DNA of 64,000 nt from Cyanomargarita calcarea GSE-NOS-MK-12-04C (GTDB taxonomy: Bacteria > Cyanobacteriota > Cyanobacteriia > Cyanobacteriales > Nostocaceae), in assembly GCA_019359595.1 (NCBI GenBank), contig JAHHGZ010000010.1, positions 62,001 to 126,000 on the forward strand. Reading direction: 5' to 3'. Every line of letters starts with the position of its first letter. Position 1 is the stretch's first letter. The position numbers and the translations under genes were made by a program. Positions 24,143-32,210 of this stretch are shown one piece after another. A model generated the notes under the pieces. The model saw nothing but the letters and a program-made list of their open reading frames with translations. It was not told where the DNA came from and did no database searches.

Positions 24143-26482
24143 TACTAGCACCTTCACGACAACGGCACAACAGACAAAAGCCAATGCAGATGGAATCAGC
24201 GGTATCCACCCCGCAAACTTAAAAATACCAGAACAGATGCCCCCAAGTGTCAACAATCCTGTCGCTGTAGCCAATCCCATATATAAAGGTTTCCGAATTT
24301 TCCAAGCTAGGATTCCTCCTACCAACGACCACAGCCATACCCAAAGCATTTCCATCCACTCAGACCACCACCATAACAAAGGACGACGGTCTAAAACTGC
24401 ACTCAATATCTGGCTAATCATCTGCGCTTGCACAAACACCCCTGGGACTCTTTGACGATAGGGGGTTTTCCAATCATCAGCTGTGCTGATAGCAGTAACG
24501 CCAATAAGGACGATCCGATTCTTGACTGATTCAATTAACTCTGGCTTAATCTGGTCTTGGAGAATTTTTCTTAAGGGTACTTGAGGGGCAATATCTTTAA
24601 CATCCGGGAGGGAGCGATAATTTAGGAGTAATTGATAACCGGATGCATCGATTCCCTGGTAACCGCTGCTGTGAGATTTTAATTGTTTAAATATGACATC
24701 GCCTATCTGAAAATCTCCTTGGGAATTTATTTTTTCTTTATAACCAAGGCTATGTAAATAATCAAGTGCTAATTTTAAACTAAAAGCTTGTTTTGCCGCA
24801 CAGGGAGATGTCACAGGGGGAGCCATTTGCACAAGTTGGCGACGGGCAATTTCATCGGAATCTGCAACAAAATCGCTAAAACCCAAACGTTCTTTAGGAA
24901 CTTCCGGTGGCGGTATAATCCCATTAGGTGCGGCATCATCTGGGGCTGAAACTTTACACACAGAAAATAAGCGCTTGTCCCGACGCAAACGAGTTTCTAA
25001 CTCCGGATAATTACGGTCAATAGGAAAATCGCGATAAATATCGATACCAATGGATGAAGGTTGATACTGCTCTAGCTTTTGTAAAAGTTCAGTTAGTGCT
25101 TCATCTGATAGCGACCATCGCATATCCATTTTGCGTTGGTTTTGGTATTGAATATCTGCATCATCAATTGTGACTATCAACAAACGGGGATCTGGTTTTT
25201 CATGGGATTCTCGCTGAACCATAAGTTGTTCGTAAGCATCTAATTCCCAAGGTTGCAATATCCCCACATGACGCACTCCCATCACCAAAGTTGCTATAAC
25301 TAAACTGACGATTAACAGAATTCGCATCCGATGATTTCTAAGAACTAGTTTCTGTTTATCAATTAACTTTTGATTTCTAGTTGGCTCTAACCAAACCATT
25401 GGTGGTTCAGCGGGATTTTGGCAAATTACTGGCAACCAAGTCGCACAGGGATAATCTGCTTCTAATACTTGCAATCTTTCTCTTGCATAACGCACCGCAG
25501 CATATAAAGACTGTCCCAAAGAAAATTCCGCAAGAAAATATTTTAAGAATTCTTGAGCGACTACATCCGGTACAGGTTCCCGCATGACAATCACTTGTGG
25601 AATGTGCAAATCCTGTAATTGCTGTGCCAAACACAAACTATCGCAAGAGTTGAAAATCGCTAATTGTAATCCACCACTAATCGCTTGTTTGAGAGCATAC
25701 TTTAATTTTTCCAGAGATATTGCTTCTGTTTGATTGATGTGGAGAAGCCCTTTTTCTTTGCTACTACTGTGACCTGCAAAAAAAAGTATATCCCAACCTT
25801 GTTGCCAAAGTTTATCATTTAATGCGCCCAAATTTGGCTCTACTAAAAATTCAATTTCTGCCCGTTCTGATAGTCTCTCTAAAAAAATCCGATCCTGACC
25901 AATATCAATTTCTTTGCTATTCCCAAATATTGCCAAAATTCTGATTTTCTCTCTACCAATATACGGTAACTTATTCGATTTTTGATAGTCTGTAGTACTT
26001 AATGCTACTTCTGCATTCGGGTAATCTTCAAAGAAATTCCATAAATGCCAGGGAAGCCTCCGCAGTATACTATCATTAGTTTCTACAGTAAAACGAATTT
26101 CTTCGGATGGTTTTAGCTGCGTGCGTAATTGTTGGTCAATCTTGCGAAATTCTGTTGAGTTAAGCCATGCGTTGATGCTGTTCGATAGATGATGGCATAA
26201 ATCAATGATATCAACTTCCGAAAAATTAGTTATATAAGCTTCTTCAATTTCAAAATCTTCTTCGGGTTCTGCAACATCAAGACGCAATCTTAAACGTTGA
26301 TAGAAAGCTGAGTAAAGTGACTGCCAATTCCGATAAAGTTGAGCAATTTTTGGAGAGGAAGGTAAACTCGCAGTAAATTTCATCCGGTAAGGGTTACCCT
26401 GTTCTCCCACCTGTGCTGTCACAGACGGAAAGCCTTCGTCTAGATTTCCCTGCCCCAAACTTAAAACAACTAATCTGCTCAT
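24080..26482 (-). CDS. CHAT-CHASE2 membrane protein, 3' end altered by IS630
   Basis: 800 residues from the ATG at 26482. The N-terminal half is a CHAT peptidase-like domain with the His of LFFAGHSSSKEKGLL and the Cys of LAIFNSCDSLCLAQQL. A transmembrane helix near residue 395 (RILLIVSLVIATLVMGV) leads to a CHASE2 extracytoplasmic sensor (RLLIVTIDDADIQYQ, SIGIDIYRDFPID, IVLIGVTA) and two or three closing helices (MLWVWLWSLVGGILAW, LIPSALAFVCCAVVV). The last 20 residues (from QHGVNK) are encoded by IS630 sequence. The ancestral protein was 811 residues. Likely a sensor that couples an external signal to a cytoplasmic caspase-like protease. Confidence 0.88.
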   Translation of the reverse strand: MSRLVVLSLGQGNLDEGFPSVTAQVGEQGNPYRMKFTASLPSSPKIAQLYRNWQSLYSAFYQRLRLRLDVAEPEEDFEIEEAYITNFSEVDIIDLCHHLSNSINAWLNSTEFRKIDQQLRTQLKPSEEIRFTVETNDSILRRLPWHLWNFFEDYPNAEVALSTTDYQKSNKLPYIGREKIRILAIFGNSKEIDIGQDRIFLERLSERAEIEFLVEPNLGALNDKLWQQGWDILFFAGHSSSKEKGLLHINQTEAISLEKLKYALKQAISGGLQLAIFNSCDSLCLAQQLQDLHIPQVIVMREPVPDVVAQEFLKYFLAEFSLGQSLYAAVRYARERLQVLEADYPCATWLPVICQNPAEPPMVWLEPTRNQKLIDKQKLVLRNHRMRILLIVSLVIATLVMGVRHVGILQPWELDAYEQLMVQRESHEKPDPRLLIVTIDDADIQYQNQRKMDMRWSLSDEALTELLQKLEQYQPSSIGIDIYRDFPIDRNYPELETRLRRDKRLFSVCKVSAPDDAAPNGIIPPPEVPKERLGFSDFVADSDEIARRQLVQMAPPVTSPCAAKQAFSLKLALDYLHSLGYKEKINSQGDFQIGDVIFKQLKSHSSGYQGIDASGYQLLLNYRSLPDVKDIAPQVPLRKILQDQIKPELIESVKNRIVLIGVTAISTADDWKTPYRQRVPGVFVQAQMISQILSAVLDRRPLLWWWSEWMEMLWVWLWSLVGGILAWKIRKPLYMGLATATGLLTLGGICSGIFKFAGWIPLIPSALAFVCCAVVVKVLVQHGVNKVTIKQPKAYPYKST

Positions 26483-26868
26483 AGGCGCTTTCACCAAATA
26501 ACCATCGGAATATGCGAATATTGATGGTTTATGCTTAAAATCACCGGACTCTAAAATTATGGACTGATTTTCTCACACTAAACAACGGTTATAGTAAATT
26601 TACCCTCAATCACTATACAGATTATTTTACAATAATTTACGCATAAAAAATGATTACTTAAGTAAAATTTGTTCCTTCGTATACAGATAATCAGGGAAGC
26701 TGTAGAGTGGGCTTGGGCATGAGTACTTTTAATGCATCAATATAAGGCGCATCTTCACAGTGCGGTTTCCCGAATTCATATACAGATGCCAATCTCACAG
26801 AGGCGATGTTATCTTGATAAATACAAATAGGCTTAATTATTTTCCTTAATTTGTTTTAGGAGGTTTTA
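26483..26868. other. 386-bp intergenic region between divergent genes
   Basis: Contains the promoter side of the CHAT-CHASE2 gene and of the Pmp3-type gene. A minus-strand frame ending at about 26700 encodes a plausible stretch (LASVYEFGKPHCEDA, then LKVLMPKPTLQLP) but has no start or ribosome-binding site; it may be a gene remnant. Nothing else is recognisable. Confidence 0.4.
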
Positions 26869-27027
26869 ATGGATTTAGTTCGGATTTTATTTGCTATCTT
26901 TATACCACCTTTAGGGGTATTTTTGCAAGTCGGTCTTGGTAAAGATTTTTGGATTAATTTAATATTGACGTTTTTTGGTTATATTCCCGGCATTATTCAC
27001 GCAGTATGGATAATTGCGAGGAAATAA
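26869..27027 (+). CDS. YqaE/Pmp3 family membrane peptide
   Basis: 52 residues with two transmembrane helices: IFIPPLGVFLQVGLGKDFW and LILTFFGYIPGIIHAVWII. The PPLGVFLQVG and GYIPGIIHA motifs are those of the UPF0057/Pmp3 family, small stress-linked membrane proteins thought to affect membrane potential. A perfect AGGAGG ribosome-binding site precedes the ATG. Confidence 0.93.
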   Translation: MDLVRILFAIFIPPLGVFLQVGLGKDFWINLILTFFGYIPGIIHAVWIIARK

Positions 27028-27042
27028 TTTTTTTTGCAATAA

Positions 27043-27097
27043 AACCGCAGATGAACACGGATGCACACGGATAATTTATCTGCGTGCATCTGCGGTT
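27043..27097. repeat. Dispersed 'AACCGCAGAT' palindrome
   Basis: AACCGCAGATGAACACGGAT pairs with ATCTGCGTGCATCTGCGGTT across a short spacer. Related tracts appear at 29490-29535, 37248-37272 and 56750-56775. It belongs to a common dispersed cyanobacterial repeat and may terminate the Pmp3 transcript. Confidence 0.75.
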
Positions 27098-27124
27098 CCA
27101 AATGCCGATTCAGAAAACACTCTA

Positions 27125-27153
27125 TTGACTTGTACATTTTCTAGAGTTACAAT
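27125..27153 (+). promoter_or_regulatory. Sigma-70-type promoter for the leuA leader
   Basis: TTGACT (27125-27130), a 17-base spacer and TACAAT (27148-27153) form a near-consensus housekeeping promoter. The predicted start is near 27160, about 20 bases before the ATG of the leucine-rich leader peptide. Confidence 0.7.
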
Positions 27154-27178
27154 ACTTCCAGTTAACGGTAATAATCTC

Positions 27179-27262
27179 ATGTTTTTACAGCAGCTATCTC
27201 TACATCAACCTTCTAGCCTTCTGCTGGGGCTACTCCTACTGCTGCCGTTGGGGCAACAATAA
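27179..27262 (+). CDS. Leucine-rich leader peptide upstream of leuA
   Basis: 27 residues, 12 of them leucine, ending SSLLLGLLLLLPLGQQ. The Leu codons are varied (TTA, CTA, CTT, CTG, CTC, TTG). This is the expected design of an attenuation leader peptide: ribosomes would stall on the Leu run when charged tRNA-Leu is scarce. It follows a good promoter and lies about 410 bases before the leuA gene. No strong ribosome-binding site is visible. A hydrophobic membrane peptide is the alternative reading. Confidence 0.65.
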   Translation: MFLQQLSLHQPSSLLLGLLLLLPLGQQ

Positions 27263-27268
27263 TTTTTT
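27243..27268 (+). terminator. Possible attenuator at the end of the leader peptide
   Basis: A short hairpin (TGCC-GTTGG-GGCA or, alternatively, GTTG-GGG-CAAC) overlaps the last leader codons and is followed within 8 bases by TTTTTT (27263-27268). The stem is short, so termination efficiency is uncertain. Its position would let a translating ribosome decide whether it forms. Confidence 0.35.
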
Positions 27269-27438
27269 ACTCACTCAAATAAGTTTTTCTAAGAGTATTC
27301 CGCAAAATAAATTACCCTCTCGGGTAGGAAACACGTCTATTTGAAGTTGGAATACTCAAATTTCAACCCCCTTATATATGCAGGGCTAGATATAATAGAT
27401 AATTTGTTTATTTGCAAATTATACGTTCCCTATCGCAT

Positions 27439-27503
27439 GAAAGAGCCTGGGCTTATATATTCCCTAACCCCTTCTCTGAAAAATGGGAATCACAGCCTCT
27501 TTC
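27439..27503 (+). promoter_or_regulatory. Long stem-loop in the leuA leader
   Basis: GAAAGAG (27439-27445) pairs with CTCTTTC (27497-27503) and, nested inside it, CTG with CAG and ATTCCC (27459-27464) with GGGAAT (27485-27490). It lies between the leader peptide and the small ORF that overlaps leuA. It could be part of a leucine-responsive RNA switch. Together with 27269-27438, where I see no gene, it accounts for the untranslated leader. Confidence 0.4.
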
Positions 27504-27568
27504 AAAAAGGACAGAGGTTTGGAGCAGTTAATCAGAGTGCAGATTTATTAACTTTTTAGGAGATTTAT

Positions 27569-27679
27569 ATGTTTGGAATGTTGCTGCGACTATTAGTGGG
27601 TTGTCTGGCTAACCGGGCAACCCTCATCACGCAATCATTCGATGAACACTACAAACAAAGGAATCGACGAACGTGTTGA
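27569..27679 (+). CDS. 36-residue ORF overlapping the leuA start
   Basis: ATG at 27569 is preceded by a clear AGGAGA ribosome-binding site. The product begins [13 protein letters not shown] and ends basic. Its TGA (27677-27679) overlaps the GTG start of leuA (27673) by 7 bases, so its translation is likely coupled to leuA. An inverted repeat GGGTTG/CAACCC lies within it. It may be a second leader or coupling ORF, or leuA might begin in another way. Confidence 0.5.
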   Translation: MFGMLLRLLVGCLANRATLITQSFDEHYKQRNRRTC

Positions 27680-29376
27680 ACAATCCCGCTACAAAATATC
27701 GTCAATTTATACCCATTGATTTACCCAATCGCACTTGGGTTTCCAAAACAATTACCCAACCACCAATCTGGTTAAGCACTGATTTGCGAGATGGTAACCA
27801 AGCCCTAATTGAACCGATGAATATCGAGCGCAAGTTGCGGCTGTTCAAGTTGTTGGTGCAGATTGGTTTTAAAGAAATTGAAGTAGGTTTTCCTTCTGCT
27901 TCCCAAACTGAATTTGATTTTGTTCGCTATCTAATCGAGCAGCAGTTAATTCCCGATGACGTAACGATTCAGGTATTGACACCGGCACGAGAACATTTAA
28001 TTCGTCGCACCTTTGAAGCATTGTGGGGAGCAAAACAAGTAATTGTCCATATATATAATGCCACATCCCCAGTATTTCGCCGCACCGTATTTAATTTGGA
28101 TTGTGCCGGAACTATTAACATGGCAGTATCCGCAGCCAAATTATTGACGGAACTCTCGAAAGAACAACCCCAGACAAGATGGCAATTTCAATACTCTCCT
28201 GAGACATTCACCGCTACTGAGTTAGATTTTGCTTCCTTAATTTGCGATCGCGTTTTAGATATTTGGCAACCGACACCGGAACACAAGGCAATTATCAACC
28301 TCCCTGCATCGGTGGAAGTTGCAACCCCAAATATATTTGCCGACCAAGTGGAGTGGATGCACCGCCATTTAACACGGCGAGATAGTGTAATATTAAGCGT
28401 GCATCCCCACAACGATCGCGGGTGTGGAATTGCCGCTGCCGAATTAGCTCAAATGGCTGGTGCTGACCGAGTTGAGGGATGTTTGTTTGGCAATGGCGAA
28501 CGTACTGGTAATGTAGATTTAGTCACCCTGGCATTGAATTTGTATACCCAAGGCATCCATCCTGGGTTAGATTTTTCCGACATTAACCAAATAGCAAGAA
28601 TTATCGAAGATTGCACCCAACTCCCCATCCATCCCCGTCATCCCTACGTGGGAGATTTGGTGTTTGCGGCTTTTTCCGGCTCACACCAAGATGCAATCAA
28701 AAAAGGTTTCGCAGTCCAAAAACCAGATGCGATGTGGGAGGTTCCCTATCTTCCTTTAGATCCAGCAGATGTGGGACGCAGCTATGAGTCAATCGTCCGG
28801 GTGAACAGCCAATCAGGGAAGGGGGGTATCGCCTACTTATTGGAACGAAATTACAACATAATCTTACCCCGTCGCTTGCAGGTTGAATTTAGTCAAGTTG
28901 TGCAAGGGGTAATGGATGGTTGCAGTCAAGAAATGTCTGCGGCAGATATTTGGCAGATTTTTGAACGAGAGTATTTGCTGGTCGATTCACCCTTGAAATA
29001 TATTTCTCATCAATACGGTGAGGGAGAAACTATTATGGCGGCGCTACAGTTGCATGAGAGGATAATAACTATCCGTGGTGATGGAAATGGACCGATTGAT
29101 GCATTTCTGAATGCTCTGAATTTAAACGTCCAGGTTCAACACTACGAAGAATCTTCCTTGAGTCAGGGTAGTAATGCGAGTGCGATTGCTTGTGTTGCGA
29201 TTACAGGTGATTGGCTTTCAGGTTCGTTGCATGGTGTGGGTATTCATGGCAATATCGTCACAGCGTCGTTGATGGCTGTTATTAGTGCTGTTAATCGGGC
29301 ATTGCAACGAGTTGATGAGGGGACGCAAAGTAGGTTATTGAGTTGTTTGGAGAAACTAATTGTAAGAATCAATTAG
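27673..29376 (+). CDS. leuA: 2-isopropylmalate synthase (long, IPMS2-like form)
   Basis: 567 residues. Condenses acetyl-CoA with 2-oxoisovalerate, the first committed step of leucine synthesis. N-terminal catalytic barrel: [48 protein letters not shown] with metal-binding HxH, and [18 protein letters not shown]. The C-terminal LeuA allosteric domain (from about 440) includes [18 protein letters not shown]. The wording is that of the actinobacterial-type enzyme, not the more usual cyanobacterial LeuA, so a second leuA may exist elsewhere. GTG start at 27673 overlaps a small upstream ORF; regulation by leucine attenuation is suggested. Confidence 0.93.
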   Translation: MLNNPATKYRQFIPIDLPNRTWVSKTITQPPIWLSTDLRDGNQALIEPMNIERKLRLFKLLVQIGFKEIEVGFPSASQTEFDFVRYLIEQQLIPDDVTIQVLTPAREHLIRRTFEALWGAKQVIVHIYNATSPVFRRTVFNLDCAGTINMAVSAAKLLTELSKEQPQTRWQFQYSPETFTATELDFASLICDRVLDIWQPTPEHKAIINLPASVEVATPNIFADQVEWMHRHLTRRDSVILSVHPHNDRGCGIAAAELAQMAGADRVEGCLFGNGERTGNVDLVTLALNLYTQGIHPGLDFSDINQIARIIEDCTQLPIHPRHPYVGDLVFAAFSGSHQDAIKKGFAVQKPDAMWEVPYLPLDPADVGRSYESIVRVNSQSGKGGIAYLLERNYNIILPRRLQVEFSQVVQGVMDGCSQEMSAADIWQIFEREYLLVDSPLKYISHQYGEGETIMAALQLHERIITIRGDGNGPIDAFLNALNLNVQVQHYEESSLSQGSNASAIACVAITGDWLSGSLHGVGIHGNIVTASLMAVISAVNRALQRVDEGTQSRLLSCLEKLIVRIN

Positions 29377-29457
29377 TCCTCCATCCTTTGTAGTGACAAT
29401 ACCCTACATATAGCGGAGTTTCCCGTAGAATATTGTCGCTACGTCTATTAAAATGGA

Positions 29458-29577
29458 CTATAGCGATTCTGAGGTACAAAAAAGAAAGAATTAACCGCAG
29501 ATAGAAGAGGATGGACGCAGATGGACGCAGATAAATTTGTACCTTAGCAGACTAGGAAACGCTATAGAGAAAAAGCG
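29458..29577. repeat. MITE-like element, family B, copy 1
   Basis: Begins CTATAGCGATTCTGAGGTAC and ends GTACCTTAGCAGACTAGG then AAACGCTATAG; the ends are imperfect inverted repeats. The middle holds the AACCGCAGAT repeat. A related element in opposite orientation is at 56720-56815. The rest of the 351-bp gap (29377-29727) contains no gene. Confidence 0.7.
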
Positions 29578-29727
29578 CTAAATGCGAATGACTTACGACT
29601 GTCGAAAAGATTTCAAAACAAACCCAATTTTGAGGCACAAGTGCATAAATTACAATTTACAGAAATTGTGGCAAGCGGGCACTCAAGCCAATTAAGCTAA
29701 TAGTAATCGTAATCTGGGAGCTATAAG

Positions 29728-30378
29728 ATGCTATTGAACATTAAACGTATTGATGTTCCACCAGGACAACGTGTTTTGTTGCGTGATGTTACTTGGCAAG
29801 AATTTGAAACAATTCTTGATGAGTTGGGAGAACATCGGGCAGCACGTATAGCTTATGACGGAGGAGTGCTGGAGATTATGGCACCATTGCCAGAACATGA
29901 ATTTGAGAAGGAAATAATTAGTGATTTAATAAAAGCACTTTTGGAGGAGTTAGATATAGAATTTCTGAGTTTAGGCTCAACTACTTTTAAAAATAAAAAA
30001 ATGCTGAAGGCAATTGAGCCAGACCAATGTTTCTATATTCAAAATGAAAGTAAAGTTCGAGGCAAAAAGAAACTCGATTTAGAAACAGACCCACCCCCAG
30101 ATTTAGCTTTAGAAATCGATGTTACTTCTCGGACAAATCCGAGTATTTATGAATCTTTAAAGGTTCCCGAACTTTGGAGATTTGAAAAAGGGAAGCTGCA
30201 AATAAATGTGCTGCGGAATGGTTCTTATGCAGAGTCAGAGCAAAGTGTAATTTTTCCGAATTTTACCTTAAGTGAGACAATTATTCAGTATTTAGAGTTA
30301 AGTCAAACAGCAGGTCGAAATTCTGTTATTCGAGCTTTTCGACGTTTGGTACAGGAACAACTGCAAAGTGAAGGTTAG
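29728..30378 (+). CDS. Uma2 family (DUF820) putative endonuclease
   Basis: 216 residues. PD-(D/E)XK-type fold: ITLWQEFETILDEL-like opening (DVTWQEFETILDELGEHR), RIAYDGGVLEIMAPLPEHE, then EPDQCFYI, and PPDLALEIDVTSRT, which carries the catalytic Asp and Glu. Uma2 genes are extremely abundant in cyanobacteria; their substrate is unknown. A GGGAG stretch precedes the ATG. The C-terminus has an added helical tail (NSVIRAFRRLVQEQLQ). Confidence 0.9.
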   Translation: MLLNIKRIDVPPGQRVLLRDVTWQEFETILDELGEHRAARIAYDGGVLEIMAPLPEHEFEKEIISDLIKALLEELDIEFLSLGSTTFKNKKMLKAIEPDQCFYIQNESKVRGKKKLDLETDPPPDLALEIDVTSRTNPSIYESLKVPELWRFEKGKLQINVLRNGSYAESEQSVIFPNFTLSETIIQYLELSQTAGRNSVIRAFRRLVQEQLQSEG

Positions 30379-30746
30379 GTAATTAACATGACTAATAAAG
30401 AGCTAGTAAAAATTAGTACAGCACTTTGCAAGTAAATGAAGTACACCCCCTCCCCGTATGTCTTGTCTACGGTATACACGCAAGTCCTAAAATTATTTCT
30501 TCGCGTCCTTTGCGTCCTTCGCGGTTAAAAATATATATTCTTTTTTTTAACCGCGAAGGACACGAAGAGCGCGAAGAAAGAGTATGTACACGGTAGGTAT
30601 GTCTTAGGATGGGGTTCTTGTATCTCACTGAATTGAGAACCGCTATAGATAATTTATTGGGTGTAGATACCATTGTTTCAATCTTTTTACTACGGAATCG
30701 CCTAAGAAAGTAGAGTGTGTTAACAAAAATTAACACACCCTTAATT
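30379..30746. repeat. Intergenic region with a large palindromic repeat
   Basis: 30497-30578 is a long inverted repeat: CTTCGCGTCCTTTGCGTCC and TTCGCGGTTAAAA on the left, TTTTAACCGCGAAGGACACG and AAGAGCGCGAAG on the right, with an AT-rich loop. It is a familiar dispersed element of filamentous cyanobacteria. No gene is visible in the gap. Confidence 0.7.
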
Positions 30747-31481
30747 CTAGTTCTGCAAATTACCTGCGTGTAAACCGCACTCTTTCATAGTAGACTCTTC
30801 CCACCACCAACGGCCTTCCCGTTCGTGCTGATTGGGTAAAACGGCTTTCGTGCAGGGTTCGCAACCGATACTAACAAAACCGCGATCGTGTAATTTGTTG
30901 TAAGGCACTCCTAAAGCGCGGATGTATTCCCACACCTGTGCTGAAGACCAGTTTGCTAAGGGGTTAAATTTAATTAATTCATGGTCTGGTGTAGAGAAGG
31001 CGGTATCAACTTCAATTACTGGGATATGATTGCGGGTACTGGGACTTTGGTCTTTGCGCTGTCCAGTAATCCAGGCATCAAGGGTATTCAATTTTTGACG
31101 CAGTGGTCTGACTTTTCGGATGCCGCAGCATTCTTTGTGACCGTCTTTATAGAAGCTAAACATCCCCTTTTCTTCAACTAATGCCTGTACTTCCGCTGCA
31201 TCGGGAAACATTACTTCTAATTTTATCCCGTAATGTTCTCTTACTTTATCCAAAAATTGATATGTTTCTGGGTGCAATCGTGCGGTGTCAAGTGTAAAAA
31301 CGCGGAAATTTTTGGTAATTTTTGATGCGATGTCAATTAATACAACATCTTCAGCACCACTGAAGGAAATAGAGATATTGTCAAAAGTTTCCAGGGCAAA
31401 TTGCAGAATTTCCCGTGGTGTTTTTTGACTGTATTCTGCTTCTAGGGCAACAATATTTAAATTTGTCTGTGCTGCAACCAT
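30747..31481 (-). CDS. cysH: Phosphoadenylyl-/adenylyl-sulfate reductase
   Basis: 244 residues. Thioredoxin-dependent reduction of PAPS or APS to sulfite in sulfate assimilation. Motifs: [15 protein letters not shown] (P-loop-like), [42 protein letters not shown], and the catalytic KECGLHAG at the C-terminus. The CC pair plus CEPC motif indicate the [4Fe-4S]-containing type, which often favours APS. Substrate preference cannot be settled from sequence. Confidence 0.93.
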   Translation of the reverse strand: MVAAQTNLNIVALEAEYSQKTPREILQFALETFDNISISFSGAEDVVLIDIASKITKNFRVFTLDTARLHPETYQFLDKVREHYGIKLEVMFPDAAEVQALVEEKGMFSFYKDGHKECCGIRKVRPLRQKLNTLDAWITGQRKDQSPSTRNHIPVIEVDTAFSTPDHELIKFNPLANWSSAQVWEYIRALGVPYNKLHDRGFVSIGCEPCTKAVLPNQHEREGRWWWEESTMKECGLHAGNLQN

Positions 31482-31562
31482 TTTTTTATGTTCTTATCTC
31501 TCTAACCCCCAATTTTACCGCACAGGGCGCACTAGGTTGCTGAGATAATATTTCAGCACTCC

Positions 31563-32210
31563 TTATGGAATTATGCTTTCAAGACGCAGTAACCATCGGT
31601 TAAAATGCTGACATTCCTCACGTATCGTATCCAGCCCAATGTCAATCGCCAGCAGCGAACCATGCAGGGGTTTGTCGTATCCATTGCAACAATTGCGAAT
31701 GCGTTTTGATGGTGCTGTTAGGGGATTATCGTTAATATGCTCAGGGGAAGGAAAGGCGTTACGTTCGGCTTGCAAAACACTGACAACACTTGCATCAAAC
31801 CACGCAGCAAACGCTTGTGGCTGACTGTACAGAAGTCCTTCAAACTCATGAACTAGCAAATTTGGGATAAAATTCTTGTGACCGATATCCTTGCCCATTC
31901 CCTGTTCAAGATATTCAGCTTTCTGAAACGGGTTCCTGGTTTTTGGCAGGAAACAGATTCCGGGAAAATCATTGGGCAAGGCATACAGATCAAACATTGT
32001 GGTGACGAACGCCGATTTGTCTTCAAGGCACTTGCGATTTAATTGCGGCTTGATTTTGGCGTAACTCACCACACCCCCCTTGCCCGTTGAACTGGTTTTC
32101 ACAAGAATCGGGTTGAGGAAGATGTTTTTTTCCTGAAAATACTCGTAAAGCAGTTCCCTGACGAAAGTTTCCTCGGTTTGCCCTTCAACAAAAACATTTA
32201 CTCGGATCAT
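31563..32210 (-). CDS. DUF4276 family protein (TOPRIM-like), defence-type partner
   Basis: 215 residues. Opens IRVNVFVEGQTEETFVRELL, a TOPRIM-like start with the conserved Glu in VEGQTE; FVTTMFDLYALPNDFPG carries the second acidic motif, and NFIPNLLVHEFEGLLYS the third. It overlaps the stop of the upstream AAA ATPase gene by 4 bases. ATPase/TOPRIM-like pairs of this kind occur in anti-phage islands; the role here is inference. Confidence 0.82.
   Translation of the reverse strand: MIRVNVFVEGQTEETFVRELLYEYFQEKNIFLNPILVKTSSTGKGGVVSYAKIKPQLNRKCLEDKSAFVTTMFDLYALPNDFPGICFLPKTRNPFQKAEYLEQGMGKDIGHKNFIPNLLVHEFEGLLYSQPQAFAAWFDASVVSVLQAERNAFPSPEHINDNPLTAPSKRIRNCCNGYDKPLHGSLLAIDIGLDTIREECQHFNRWLLRLESIIP

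Noticed and set aside
26700-26860. Possible small gene on the minus strand upstream of the Pmp3-type gene
   Set aside because: The frame reads plausibly protein-like at its end but has no start codon context and no family match; kept only as a note on the intergenic region.
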